A DNA stretch of 15,492 bases from GWF2-30-66 sp042576225 (GTDB taxonomy: Bacteria > Babelota > Babeliae > Babelales > Vermiphilaceae). The stretch lies in contig JBHPCA010000032.1 of NCBI GenBank assembly GCA_042576225.1, positions 1-15,492 on the forward strand, given 5' to 3'. Below, in pieces: positions 1 through 6,165 of the stretch (position 1 is its first letter; the number at the start of each line of letters is the position of its first letter). The notes below the pieces were generated by a model that saw only the letters and a program-made list of their open reading frames with translations, was not told the origin of the DNA and searched no databases. The translations under genes and the position numbers were made by a program.

Positions 1-24
1 ATAAAAAAGTTTTATTGGATTTGA
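1..24 (+). CDS. 3' end of an upstream gene (partial, uncertain)
   Basis: The first frame is open from the window edge to a TGA at 22-24 and would end in I-K-K-F-Y-W-I. The MCE gene starts 24 bp later. In MCE/Mla operons the gene before mlaD is usually the ATPase mlaF or permease mlaE, and a short basic/aromatic tail is compatible with an ABC ATPase C-terminus, but seven residues cannot identify it. The third frame also stays open to a TGA at 27-29, so even the reading frame is uncertain. Confidence 0.25.
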   Translation: MKKFYWI

Positions 25-48
25 TGTGAAAAGGGACGAGGTTTAAAG

Positions 49-1656
49 GTGCGAGGAAAAATAGAAACTCAAGTAGGAATGTTTGTTATCGCTGCTATAG
101 GGATTCTTATTTACATGGGCTTCCACATAGGTGCATTTAGATTCGATATAGGTAGCTATGCCAAGTATATTATTTATTTTAAAGATGTGTCTGGTTTGTC
201 CAGAAAAGCTGAGGTGCGTATTGCCGGGGTAAAAGTTGGCTGGCTCGAGAATTTGCAAGTAGTACCAGATGGTGATACTCGGGTGCAGGCAGATGTTATG
301 GTGCTTAAAAATTTCAACCTCTACAGCGATTCTCATGCAATTATTAGACAAGACGGTTTATTGGGAACAAAGTTTATTGAAATTGTACCCGGGGATCCGC
401 TCTTAAGAAGATTGTCAGCAGGAGATGCGTTGGGCAAGCCAAGTGTTTCCCCTGTAAACATAGATGAAATTTTGCAGCAGGTAAAAGATATTGCATCTAA
501 TGTAGAAGATGTTACCAAATCATTTAAAACGGCCATAGGGGGCGTGCAGGGTGAAGTGCAGTTGAGGTCTATTTTCACTAATCTAGATACTGCTTCGCAA
601 AAGTTTGCATCACTTACAGAAACAATTGACAGAAACTTGTCACGGAATGAAGATAGAATAGAAGATATTCTAAAAATTGGAGAAAACGTAAATAAAGTTT
701 CTCAAAAATTGGATGAGAGTGTTTTACCTGCGTTTCAAGATGGCATAGAACGAATATCAAATGTATTTGATAGAGATTTTGCTAAAGTCTCTGGCAGAAT
801 TGGTGAGGCAACAGATTCTTTAAATGATGCATTATCACAAGCAAGAGATGGATTTAAGCACATTAGTTCTGTTGCAGAAAAAGTTGATGAAGGTAAAGGT
901 CTTCTGGGTAAACTTATAAACGAAGAAGAAACATATAGAGATCTTAAAGTTGCAGCCAAAGGTATAAAGAACTATTTTGCCCGCATAGAGAGATTGCAGG
1001 TTATATTTGATTCACACTTTGAGTCTATGCATAGACCTGCGGAAAACTATAGATATCAAGACTCAAAAGGCTATTTTGATATAAGAGTGCATCCTAATGA
1101 AGATTATTTCTACATGGTGCAATTGGCTACTTCTCAAAAGGGCTTTATCCACAGAAAGGAAACACTCAGGTCGTATGCAGATAATTGTGGAAATAAGATT
1201 GACACCTGTAAACTTGACTTAACAGATAAAGATAGACTTCGTTTTGTGTACAGAAAGAGAAAGCAAAAAATAAAACGTAATACTATAAAGTTAGGATTGC
1301 AGTTTGGTAAAATATTTGGGCCTATAGCAGTGAGATTTGGATTATTTGAAGGTTCTACCGGTGCTGCTGTAGACTTTGATATTCCATTCCCTACAGACAA
1401 GTTCCGCTGGGTAACATCCATAGAAGGTTTTGACTTTACTGGTTGGAATAGAATAGAAGACAGAAGGCCGCATCTCAAATGGATAAACAAAGTGTATATT
1501 TTAAGAAATATCTATATGTCATTTGGTGCTGATGACTTTATCAGTAAACATAATGGCAACGCATTCTTCGGTGCTGGTATAAGATTTGGCGATGATGATA
1601 TCAAGTACTTTGCATCGTCACTTGGTGGAATGGGCGGTTCAGGAGTGTTTAACTAA
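49..1656 (+). CDS. MlaD-family MCE-domain lipid transport protein with C-terminal beta-rich domain
   Basis: This is a substrate-binding subunit of an MCE-type (Mla-like) phospholipid transporter, expected to be anchored in the inner membrane with its body in the periplasm. The start is GTG at 49, preceded by a GAGG ribosome site at 38-42. A membrane anchor spans about residues 9-30. The MCE domain covers about 37-117 and shows two hallmark blocks: F-K-D-V-S-G-L followed by V-R-I-A-G-V-K-V-G (about 44-64), and Q-D-G-L-L-G-T-K-F-I-E-I (about 101-112). Residues 140-310 are helical and coiled-coil-like. Residues 320-535 are rich in alternating aromatic and polar strands and end in glycine-rich segments (G-A-G-I-R-F-G-D-D-D), as I recall from long MCE proteins of deltaproteobacteria-like lineages. 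At 535 residues it is about three times E. coli MlaD (about 180). The MCE assignment is firm; the tail's role is inferred. Confidence 0.9.
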   Translation: MRGKIETQVGMFVIAAIGILIYMGFHIGAFRFDIGSYAKYIIYFKDVSGLSRKAEVRIAGVKVGWLENLQVVPDGDTRVQADVMVLKNFNLYSDSHAIIRQDGLLGTKFIEIVPGDPLLRRLSAGDALGKPSVSPVNIDEILQQVKDIASNVEDVTKSFKTAIGGVQGEVQLRSIFTNLDTASQKFASLTETIDRNLSRNEDRIEDILKIGENVNKVSQKLDESVLPAFQDGIERISNVFDRDFAKVSGRIGEATDSLNDALSQARDGFKHISSVAEKVDEGKGLLGKLINEEETYRDLKVAAKGIKNYFARIERLQVIFDSHFESMHRPAENYRYQDSKGYFDIRVHPNEDYFYMVQLATSQKGFIHRKETLRSYADNCGNKIDTCKLDLTDKDRLRFVYRKRKQKIKRNTIKLGLQFGKIFGPIAVRFGLFEGSTGAAVDFDIPFPTDKFRWVTSIEGFDFTGWNRIEDRRPHLKWINKVYILRNIYMSFGADDFISKHNGNAFFGAGIRFGDDDIKYFASSLGGMGGSGVFN

Positions 1657-1679
1657 TACGTGAAAATATTTTGATCTAA

Positions 1680-1717
1680 AAAAAGAGCTACGAATTTTAA
1701 AATTCGTAGCTCTTTTT
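1680..1717. terminator. Bidirectional terminator, perfect 38-bp palindrome
   Basis: Nineteen-base arms meet with no spacer at 1698/1699. The core arm is GAGCTACGAATTTT, flanked by five A on the left and five T on the right. It reads as a Rho-independent terminator in both directions and lies between the stops of two convergent genes (1656 and 1741). Confidence 0.9.
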
Positions 1718-1740
1718 AATTCTATGTTTTGTGTTGGTGT

Positions 1741-3795
1741 CTACTGGAATGCAACGCCTGCTTTGAGCCAAATACCCCATTGGGAAATTGCACGATGCTT
1801 TCTTGTTCTTGGTGCAAACTCAGCTTCACCCCCAACGCCAGCAAATGGTCTCCACTTTTCCTCTCTGTCTTTCCACTCGTAGTTAGCATGAGCAAATATT
1901 TTGTGGGTAATTGCACTTGCAGAATGGCAGGTATCTAAATCCTCAGGTGAGAGAAGTTTTGGGTTAAATGAAGAGTACATCTGAACGTTAGGCTCATAGG
2001 AGCCATATACTTCTGTAGTAGCACCGTTTACTTTTTGTATAAAAGTGTCGTTTTCAAGTTCTTCAGAGTGTTGTCCATATAGTAGTAGCCAAGCAAATTC
2101 AGGGTTGTCGACACCCATGTTTTTGTCTGCAGCATCGGGATCAGTTTTTCTAAGTTTCATATTTTGGCCAGAATGTATATCTGCTTTACATTGTGAGCCT
2201 GACAATGGGTCATAAGATATTTCGTCGTCTACATCGCGGCCCCAGATTATAGCATCTCCTTTTAAAGCATATTTTGTTTCAGGCTCATTTAAGCAATAGT
2301 CTTTGCAAGGGCTTATTTTTTCTCTTGTTCTCGCCCAGAAGTTATAGCCTATGTCAAAACTGAAATCCTGACCTACGTAGGCAAATTTTATAGCAATATC
2401 TGCTTGAACATTTATTCTTACGTCTACGAGTCTTGTTGTATAATTTACTGCTGGAGTTAATCCGGACCATTTTTCGGTGCAATTTGTTGATATCGAATAA
2501 AAATAATTAGCAAATTTTGGAGTTACTGTTTGGCCAGTAGGATCTTGGTTGATTATATCTGCTCCATCAAAGCCTTCGAATTTATTTATACTGTCTGTTC
2601 CTGTGCCGACTAAGTCTGAGCTCTCAATTTCTGAAGCTTTTATCATTTCCATCAAAAGCGCATATCTACTGTTTGGTTTTCCGCAAAAATCAAATGATCT
2701 AGCCTGGCATGCTTTGAACATATGGGTAACAACCGCATCGAGCCATATCCCTGCGTGTCGATTTTCATTTTCTGAGCTTCTGTAAAATATCCAGGAGCTG
2801 TTTAGGCCAACTCCCAACTCCCAGTGTTTACCGTTTCCTACAATAGGTTCAAAAAGGTACCTAGCATCAGGGCGATTTCCGGTTGGAAACACCACATTTA
2901 AACTTAATCCTAAGCAATAGTCTTTTTTAAGAATAAAATCATATCCGAATGTTGCGTGAATGTCAGAGAATCTTGTTTTTTTAAGTTGTTTACATGGCAT
3001 TGCTCCAAATAGCATTGATTTTCTTTGATCACCGAATGTTGTGCCTATTTGTACTGCATCGACAAAGCTGGCAGGTAAGAATGATCTGTCCAGGGGTGCT
3101 GGTACTTCAGGTGTCGGTGGTTGGCCTATACTCATGTACCCAATAGGAAAAGGTTGTTGACCTTTAACTTTAATGCATTCAGACATATTAAGTTCCCATT
3201 TTGTGCTTGCAATGGGGAAGTGAATTTTTAAATAGAGGCCTTTTACAAATTTGTTTAATCCAAAGTAAGTATTGAAGTCAACTATTATATTTTTTATTTT
3301 TGGACAAAACGTAACAATACTTTCAAAATCGATTGGTAGCCCAAAGTAATCAGCAAGCCATGCTTTTGGATGCCTATTTTCAACTGCAGATCCTTGGACA
3401 AGTAATGTTTGTCCATTTACAAGATCGTCACCAAATAAATACTGTGCTATCCATCCAGATCTAAATGAGCTGGTAAACTCTATAGATGAGTATAGTGAGC
3501 CATTTGTATCATCTCTTGCATAACGGTGAGTGAATGGTTGCCATCCAACCAGTTCTTTTGCCTTATTTAAACTTTGTGAACGGTATTGTAAAAATTGTGC
3601 TCCGTGACAGGGGTGTATTGCTCGACACTCACATGGCTTTATGCAATCATAGCAGTGTCGGCATTCACAAGGGCATTTGCATGTGTTTGGGCAGCAGCAT
3701 TGGTTAATCTCTGTGAGAACTGAAAAACTTGTAAAAAGTAAAGAAAAAGTGCAAAAAATGGTCAACAAAAATAGATTATTTATATTTTTTCTCAT
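1741..3795 (-). CDS. Exported cysteine-rich protein, probable outer-membrane/surface protein
   Basis: I do not recognise a named family. The ATG at 3795 has an AGGAG site at 3802-3806. Residues 1-28 form a signal peptide (two Lys/Arg, then a Leu/Phe-rich core). The mature N-terminus is remarkable: 12 cysteines lie between residues 33 and 63, in patterns such as C-C-C, C-x-C-x-C-x-C and C-x-C, mixed with Pro and basic residues. The remaining 620 residues alternate aromatic and polar positions, with many Gly, Asn and Asp (for example G-W-I-A-Q-Y-L-F-G and F-D-I-G-Y-N-F-W-A), and end in G-V-A-F-Q. This fits a beta-barrel, although the terminal Phe is penultimate rather than last. Further cysteines occur in pairs in the body. 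It stands alone on the minus strand. An inferred role is a disulfide-linked envelope protein, as with chlamydial outer-membrane proteins, without implying homology. A metal-binding cluster is the alternative. Confidence 0.8.
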   Translation of the reverse strand: MRKNINNLFLLTIFCTFSLLFTSFSVLTEINQCCCPNTCKCPCECRHCYDCIKPCECRAIHPCHGAQFLQYRSQSLNKAKELVGWQPFTHRYARDDTNGSLYSSIEFTSSFRSGWIAQYLFGDDLVNGQTLLVQGSAVENRHPKAWLADYFGLPIDFESIVTFCPKIKNIIVDFNTYFGLNKFVKGLYLKIHFPIASTKWELNMSECIKVKGQQPFPIGYMSIGQPPTPEVPAPLDRSFLPASFVDAVQIGTTFGDQRKSMLFGAMPCKQLKKTRFSDIHATFGYDFILKKDYCLGLSLNVVFPTGNRPDARYLFEPIVGNGKHWELGVGLNSSWIFYRSSENENRHAGIWLDAVVTHMFKACQARSFDFCGKPNSRYALLMEMIKASEIESSDLVGTGTDSINKFEGFDGADIINQDPTGQTVTPKFANYFYSISTNCTEKWSGLTPAVNYTTRLVDVRINVQADIAIKFAYVGQDFSFDIGYNFWARTREKISPCKDYCLNEPETKYALKGDAIIWGRDVDDEISYDPLSGSQCKADIHSGQNMKLRKTDPDAADKNMGVDNPEFAWLLLYGQHSEELENDTFIQKVNGATTEVYGSYEPNVQMYSSFNPKLLSPEDLDTCHSASAITHKIFAHANYEWKDREEKWRPFAGVGGEAEFAPRTRKHRAISQWGIWLKAGVAFQ

Positions 3796-3868
3796 GCTTA
3801 TCTCCTTTCAAATTTAAAAACATATAGATCAGTTTATCATTTTTTTTCTTTTAATCTTTAAAAAATTT

Positions 3869-4016
3869 AAACTTTGTTTCACCTGAGTATGAACGCCTGG
3901 CACATGTATCCCGGCTCCGCCGGAATATAGGCTTACAATAAACTTTGTTTCAGCTGAGTATGAACGCCTGGCACATGTATCCCGGCTCCGCCTGAATATG
4001 GGCTTACAATAAACTT
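3869..4016. repeat. Tandem 71-bp intergenic repeat, two copies plus a stub
   Basis: Copy 1 runs from about 3869 to 3939 and copy 2 from about 3940 to 4010. A third start (AAACTT) follows in register and breaks off. The copies differ at about three places: CACCTG/CAGCTG, GCCGGA/GCCTGA and TATAG/TATGG. Copy 1 has a small hairpin (CCGGC-TCC-GCCGG) that a substitution weakens in copy 2. The units are visibly richer in G and C than the AT-rich flanks. No open frame or terminal inverted repeats suggest a transposon. It may be one site of a dispersed intergenic repeat family. Confidence 0.85.
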
Positions 4017-4042
4017 GATAAAAATATTAAACCGTCTATGTT
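4015..4042 (+). promoter_or_regulatory. Possible promoter for the small membrane protein
   Basis: TTGATA at 4015-4020 and TATGTT at 4037-4042 are separated by 16 bp, just upstream of the GTG at 4061. The -35 box lies where the third repeat stub diverges from the 71-bp unit. The match is modest and such boxes arise easily in AT-rich DNA. Confidence 0.25.
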
Positions 4043-4060
4043 AAAAAAATATAAGGGCTA

Positions 4061-4540
4061 GTGTTATTTAGAAGTTTAAAAAAGGCAATAGGAGCTGTGG
4101 TGTCTATACAGTCAGTTGAATATTTTTTCGTCAATACTTGGATCTGGGGAATGACGTGGGGACTTTATCATATCCCAATTAACATTCTTGTTATGTTAGG
4201 GTTGCTAAGGTTTGTAGGAAGGTTAAAAATTACATCTTCCATTTTATTGGCTTTTTTCTCAAAAGTTTTTGCTTCTGCTATTTATACACTTATAGTTTTT
4301 TTTCTTGTTTTTGTGGTTAAGTTAAAATTTGTGCTTCCAGAAAATATAAATACATTACAACATTTTAATGTTTTGTTGGCCTGTATTTGTTTGGGGGCGG
4401 TTTATTTTGTTTTGCAATCACTTTTTTTCTTGATGGTCAATAAGTTTTATCCTTTAAATTTACGAATGACGACGCTGATATCTTTTGTGGCAAATGTTAT
4501 AACCGCGCTATTTGTTTATAGATTTTTGGAAATAAATTGA
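4061..4540 (+). CDS. Small multi-pass membrane protein of unknown function
   Basis: I do not recognise this 159-residue protein. It has about four hydrophobic segments, near residues 22-48, 58-86, 103-126 and 138-156, with basic residues between them, so it should sit in the inner membrane. The start is a GTG at 4061 with AAGGG only three bases upstream, which is close for a ribosome site. A stop at 4052-4054 in the same frame rules out any longer form here, so it may be a shortened remnant of a larger membrane protein. It follows the 71-bp repeats and ends before a hairpin terminator. The reading frame is convincingly hydrophobic throughout; the start and the function are both open. Confidence 0.6.
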   Translation: MLFRSLKKAIGAVVSIQSVEYFFVNTWIWGMTWGLYHIPINILVMLGLLRFVGRLKITSSILLAFFSKVFASAIYTLIVFFLVFVVKLKFVLPENINTLQHFNVLLACICLGAVYFVLQSLFFLMVNKFYPLNLRMTTLISFVANVITALFVYRFLEIN

Positions 4541-4594
4541 ACAATTTAAAGATTTAATTGTGCTCAACATAATAGTTTAAGTGTCAAAGTTTTT

Positions 4595-4630
4595 GGCGCA
4601 AGTGATTTGTGATTATTTGCGCCATTTTTG
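4595..4630 (+). terminator. Rho-independent terminator after the small membrane protein
   Basis: Arms GGCGCAA (4595-4601) and TTGCGCC (4617-4623) enclose a 15-base loop and are followed by ATTTTTG. It overlaps the likely promoter of the next gene. Confidence 0.65.
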
Positions 4631-4637
4631 TTATACT
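4607..4637 (+). promoter_or_regulatory. Possible promoter of the tRNA methyltransferase gene
   Basis: TTGTGA (4607-4612) and TATACT (4632-4637) are separated by 19 bp. The -10 box matches well; the spacing is longer than ideal. The -35 box lies in the loop of the preceding terminator. Confidence 0.35.
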
Positions 4638-4684
4638 TTTAACGTTAGAAAAATAAAATTTAATTTTTTTTAATAGGTATAAAA

Positions 4685-5356
4685 TTGAAAAAAGAGCTAA
4701 TAAAAGATCTCATAGACTATCTCTCTGAATATGTGACAGAAAATAAAAGCCAGAAAATAGACGAAGTTCTTGCCGGTCGTACTCGGTATCTCTCTGTTGT
4801 GTTAGAGGATATTTTCCAAACTCATAATGCAAGTGCAGTTGTTCGGTCTTGTGAGTGTTTTGGAGTTCAGGATTTGCATATTATCGAAAAAAGAAATCAA
4901 TTTTCTCCTATGAATAGTGTTGCAAAAGGCTCTGCAAAGTGGCTTGATTTCTATAGGTATAAGACAACTTCGGAGTGTTTTAAAGATTTAAAAAAATCTG
5001 GGTATAAAATAGTTGCAACAACGCCACACAAAAAATCTGTTGATTTGCATGAATTGCCTATCGATCAAAAAATGGTGCTTGTTTTTGGCACAGAGGGAGA
5101 AGGGTTGAGCAAAGAGGCTATGAATTTGGCAGATGAGTATGTGACCATTCCAATGGTCGGTTTTACAGAGAGCTTTAATATTTCTGTAAGTGTGGCAATC
5201 TGTCTGTACGATATCACCCAAAGATTGCGCGATTTACCCGTAGATTGGCAGTTATCACAGGCTGAGATTCTTGATATCAAGCTTAATTGGCTTAAAAAGG
5301 TCGTTCCGGGTTCAGATATCCATCAGAAGAGGTTTCTTGAGGGAAAAGGGGCTTAG
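4685..5356 (+). CDS. trmH: tRNA (guanosine-2'-O-)-methyltransferase, TrmH type
   Basis: A SPOUT-family enzyme that transfers a methyl group from S-adenosylmethionine to the ribose of a guanosine in tRNA; in the namesake family this is G18 of the D-loop. The three knot motifs are clear. Motif 1 is N-A-S-A-V-V-R-S-C-E at 48-57, with the presumed catalytic Arg at 54. Motif 2 is F-G-T-E-G-E-G-L-S at 134-142. Motif 3 is I-P-M-V-G-F-T-E-S-F-N-I-S-V-S at 155-169. At 223 residues it is close to E. coli TrmH. Translation must start at TTG 4685, because the next Met is inside the catalytic domain; only a weak AGGT (4675-4678) precedes it. The strong match to the TrmH signature, rather than to rRNA 2'-O-methyltransferases, supports tRNA as substrate, but target position is inferred. 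Confidence 0.92.
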   Translation: MKKELIKDLIDYLSEYVTENKSQKIDEVLAGRTRYLSVVLEDIFQTHNASAVVRSCECFGVQDLHIIEKRNQFSPMNSVAKGSAKWLDFYRYKTTSECFKDLKKSGYKIVATTPHKKSVDLHELPIDQKMVLVFGTEGEGLSKEAMNLADEYVTIPMVGFTESFNISVSVAICLYDITQRLRDLPVDWQLSQAEILDIKLNWLKKVVPGSDIHQKRFLEGKGA

Positions 5357-5395
5357 ATTCCACCGGCAGCCCATTTGCGCTAAAACAGGCGCCAT

Positions 5396-5424
5396 TTGCT
5401 ATTTTTGCAAAATTTTTGTATAAT
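5396..5424 (+). promoter_or_regulatory. Promoter of the ankyrin gene pair
   Basis: TTGCTA (5396-5401) and a consensus TATAAT (5419-5424) are 17 bp apart, about 84 bp before the ATG at 5508. This would drive the 5508 gene and possibly the larger ankyrin gene 73 bp behind it. Confidence 0.5.
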
Positions 5425-5507
5425 AGTAACATCTATCTAATAATTAATGGTAGGTTTATTGGATATAGCTTATAGAAGTAAAACATTTAAATTTGGTGGG
5501 GTTTATC

Positions 5508-6092
5508 ATGAAAATTGTGCGTATTTTTTTATTAATTTCATGTTCAGTTTTGTTTCTCAATATGAGTTCTTTTGGTAAAGCAAAGCGCAATACAAACCGT
5601 TCAAAGCATGGCTTGGCAAAGAGAAAAAGCAGGCGAGGTAAAAGAACACTAAAAATGCAGTATATAAGTTTTGCAGTTATAAGTGGATGTGTAAAAACGG
5701 TAAAAGAGATAATTGAATCTGGCAAAAATATTGCTGTAATTAACAAAAATAATTTAAGAGACTCAAGTACTATTTATGATGCATTATTTATTAAAAATGA
5801 AGATAGCAGAAATATGATTGTCGATATGCTTTTGGGTGAAATAAAAAAAGAAAAATATAAAAAAATAAGAGAAGCTTATCTCAACAGAAAAAATTATCAC
5901 AATAAAAAAGAAAAACCAGCATCTGCTTTAGAAAAAGCATTTAGTTTAGGTTACATGGACATATCCCAAAAGCTTATAGAGGCTGGTGCAGATTGTGATG
6001 ATTCTGATCAATTTGATATAAACTATTTTTATGCGATTGTAAAAATTAGGCTTTTAAAGAAGAAGTTAAAAGAAGCACAAGAGAAATCCTAA
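5508..6092 (+). CDS. Small exported ankyrin-type protein
   Basis: The ATG at 5508 is preferred over an in-frame TTG at 5493, because GGTGGGG (5495-5501) sits correctly before it and the protein then opens with a signal peptide (M-K-I-V-R-I-F-L-L-I-S-C, about 22 residues). A very basic stretch follows (about residues 23-45). The rest resembles ankyrin repeats: A-V-I-S-G-C-V-K-T-V-K-E-I-I-E, and near the end K-A-F-S-L-G-Y-M-D-I-S-Q-K-L-I-E-A-G-A-D. Between them D-A-L-F-I-K-N-E-D-S-R aligns with the A-I-F-V-K-N-E-S-K-R part of the 86-residue module repeated in the next gene, so this is a diverged single-module paralogue. It ends in a lysine-rich helix. A role in protein-protein interaction outside the cytoplasm is inferred; no partner is known. 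Confidence 0.8.
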   Translation: MKIVRIFLLISCSVLFLNMSSFGKAKRNTNRSKHGLAKRKSRRGKRTLKMQYISFAVISGCVKTVKEIIESGKNIAVINKNNLRDSSTIYDALFIKNEDSRNMIVDMLLGEIKKEKYKKIREAYLNRKNYHNKKEKPASALEKAFSLGYMDISQKLIEAGADCDDSDQFDINYFYAIVKIRLLKKKLKEAQEKS

Positions 6093-6112
6093 AAACATTA
6101 TATAAAAATAGT

Positions 6113-6143
6113 TTTACAGATATAATTTTTGTAATTTTATAAT
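6113..6143 (+). promoter_or_regulatory. Possible promoter before the large ankyrin gene
   Basis: TTTACA (6113-6118) and TATAAT (6138-6143) are 19 bp apart; another TATAAT lies at 6121-6126. The region is so AT-rich that matches are expected by chance. The gene could instead be read from the promoter at 5396. Confidence 0.3.
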
Positions 6144-6165
6144 AAAAATTTAGCTGGAGGAAAAA

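Noticed and set aside
3869..4016. Insertion sequence or gene remnant
   Set aside because: No terminal inverted repeats, no target duplication and no meaningful frame; described as a repeat only.
5493..5507. TTG as start of the small ankyrin gene
   Set aside because: It overlaps the ribosome site of the ATG at 5508 and gives a worse signal peptide.
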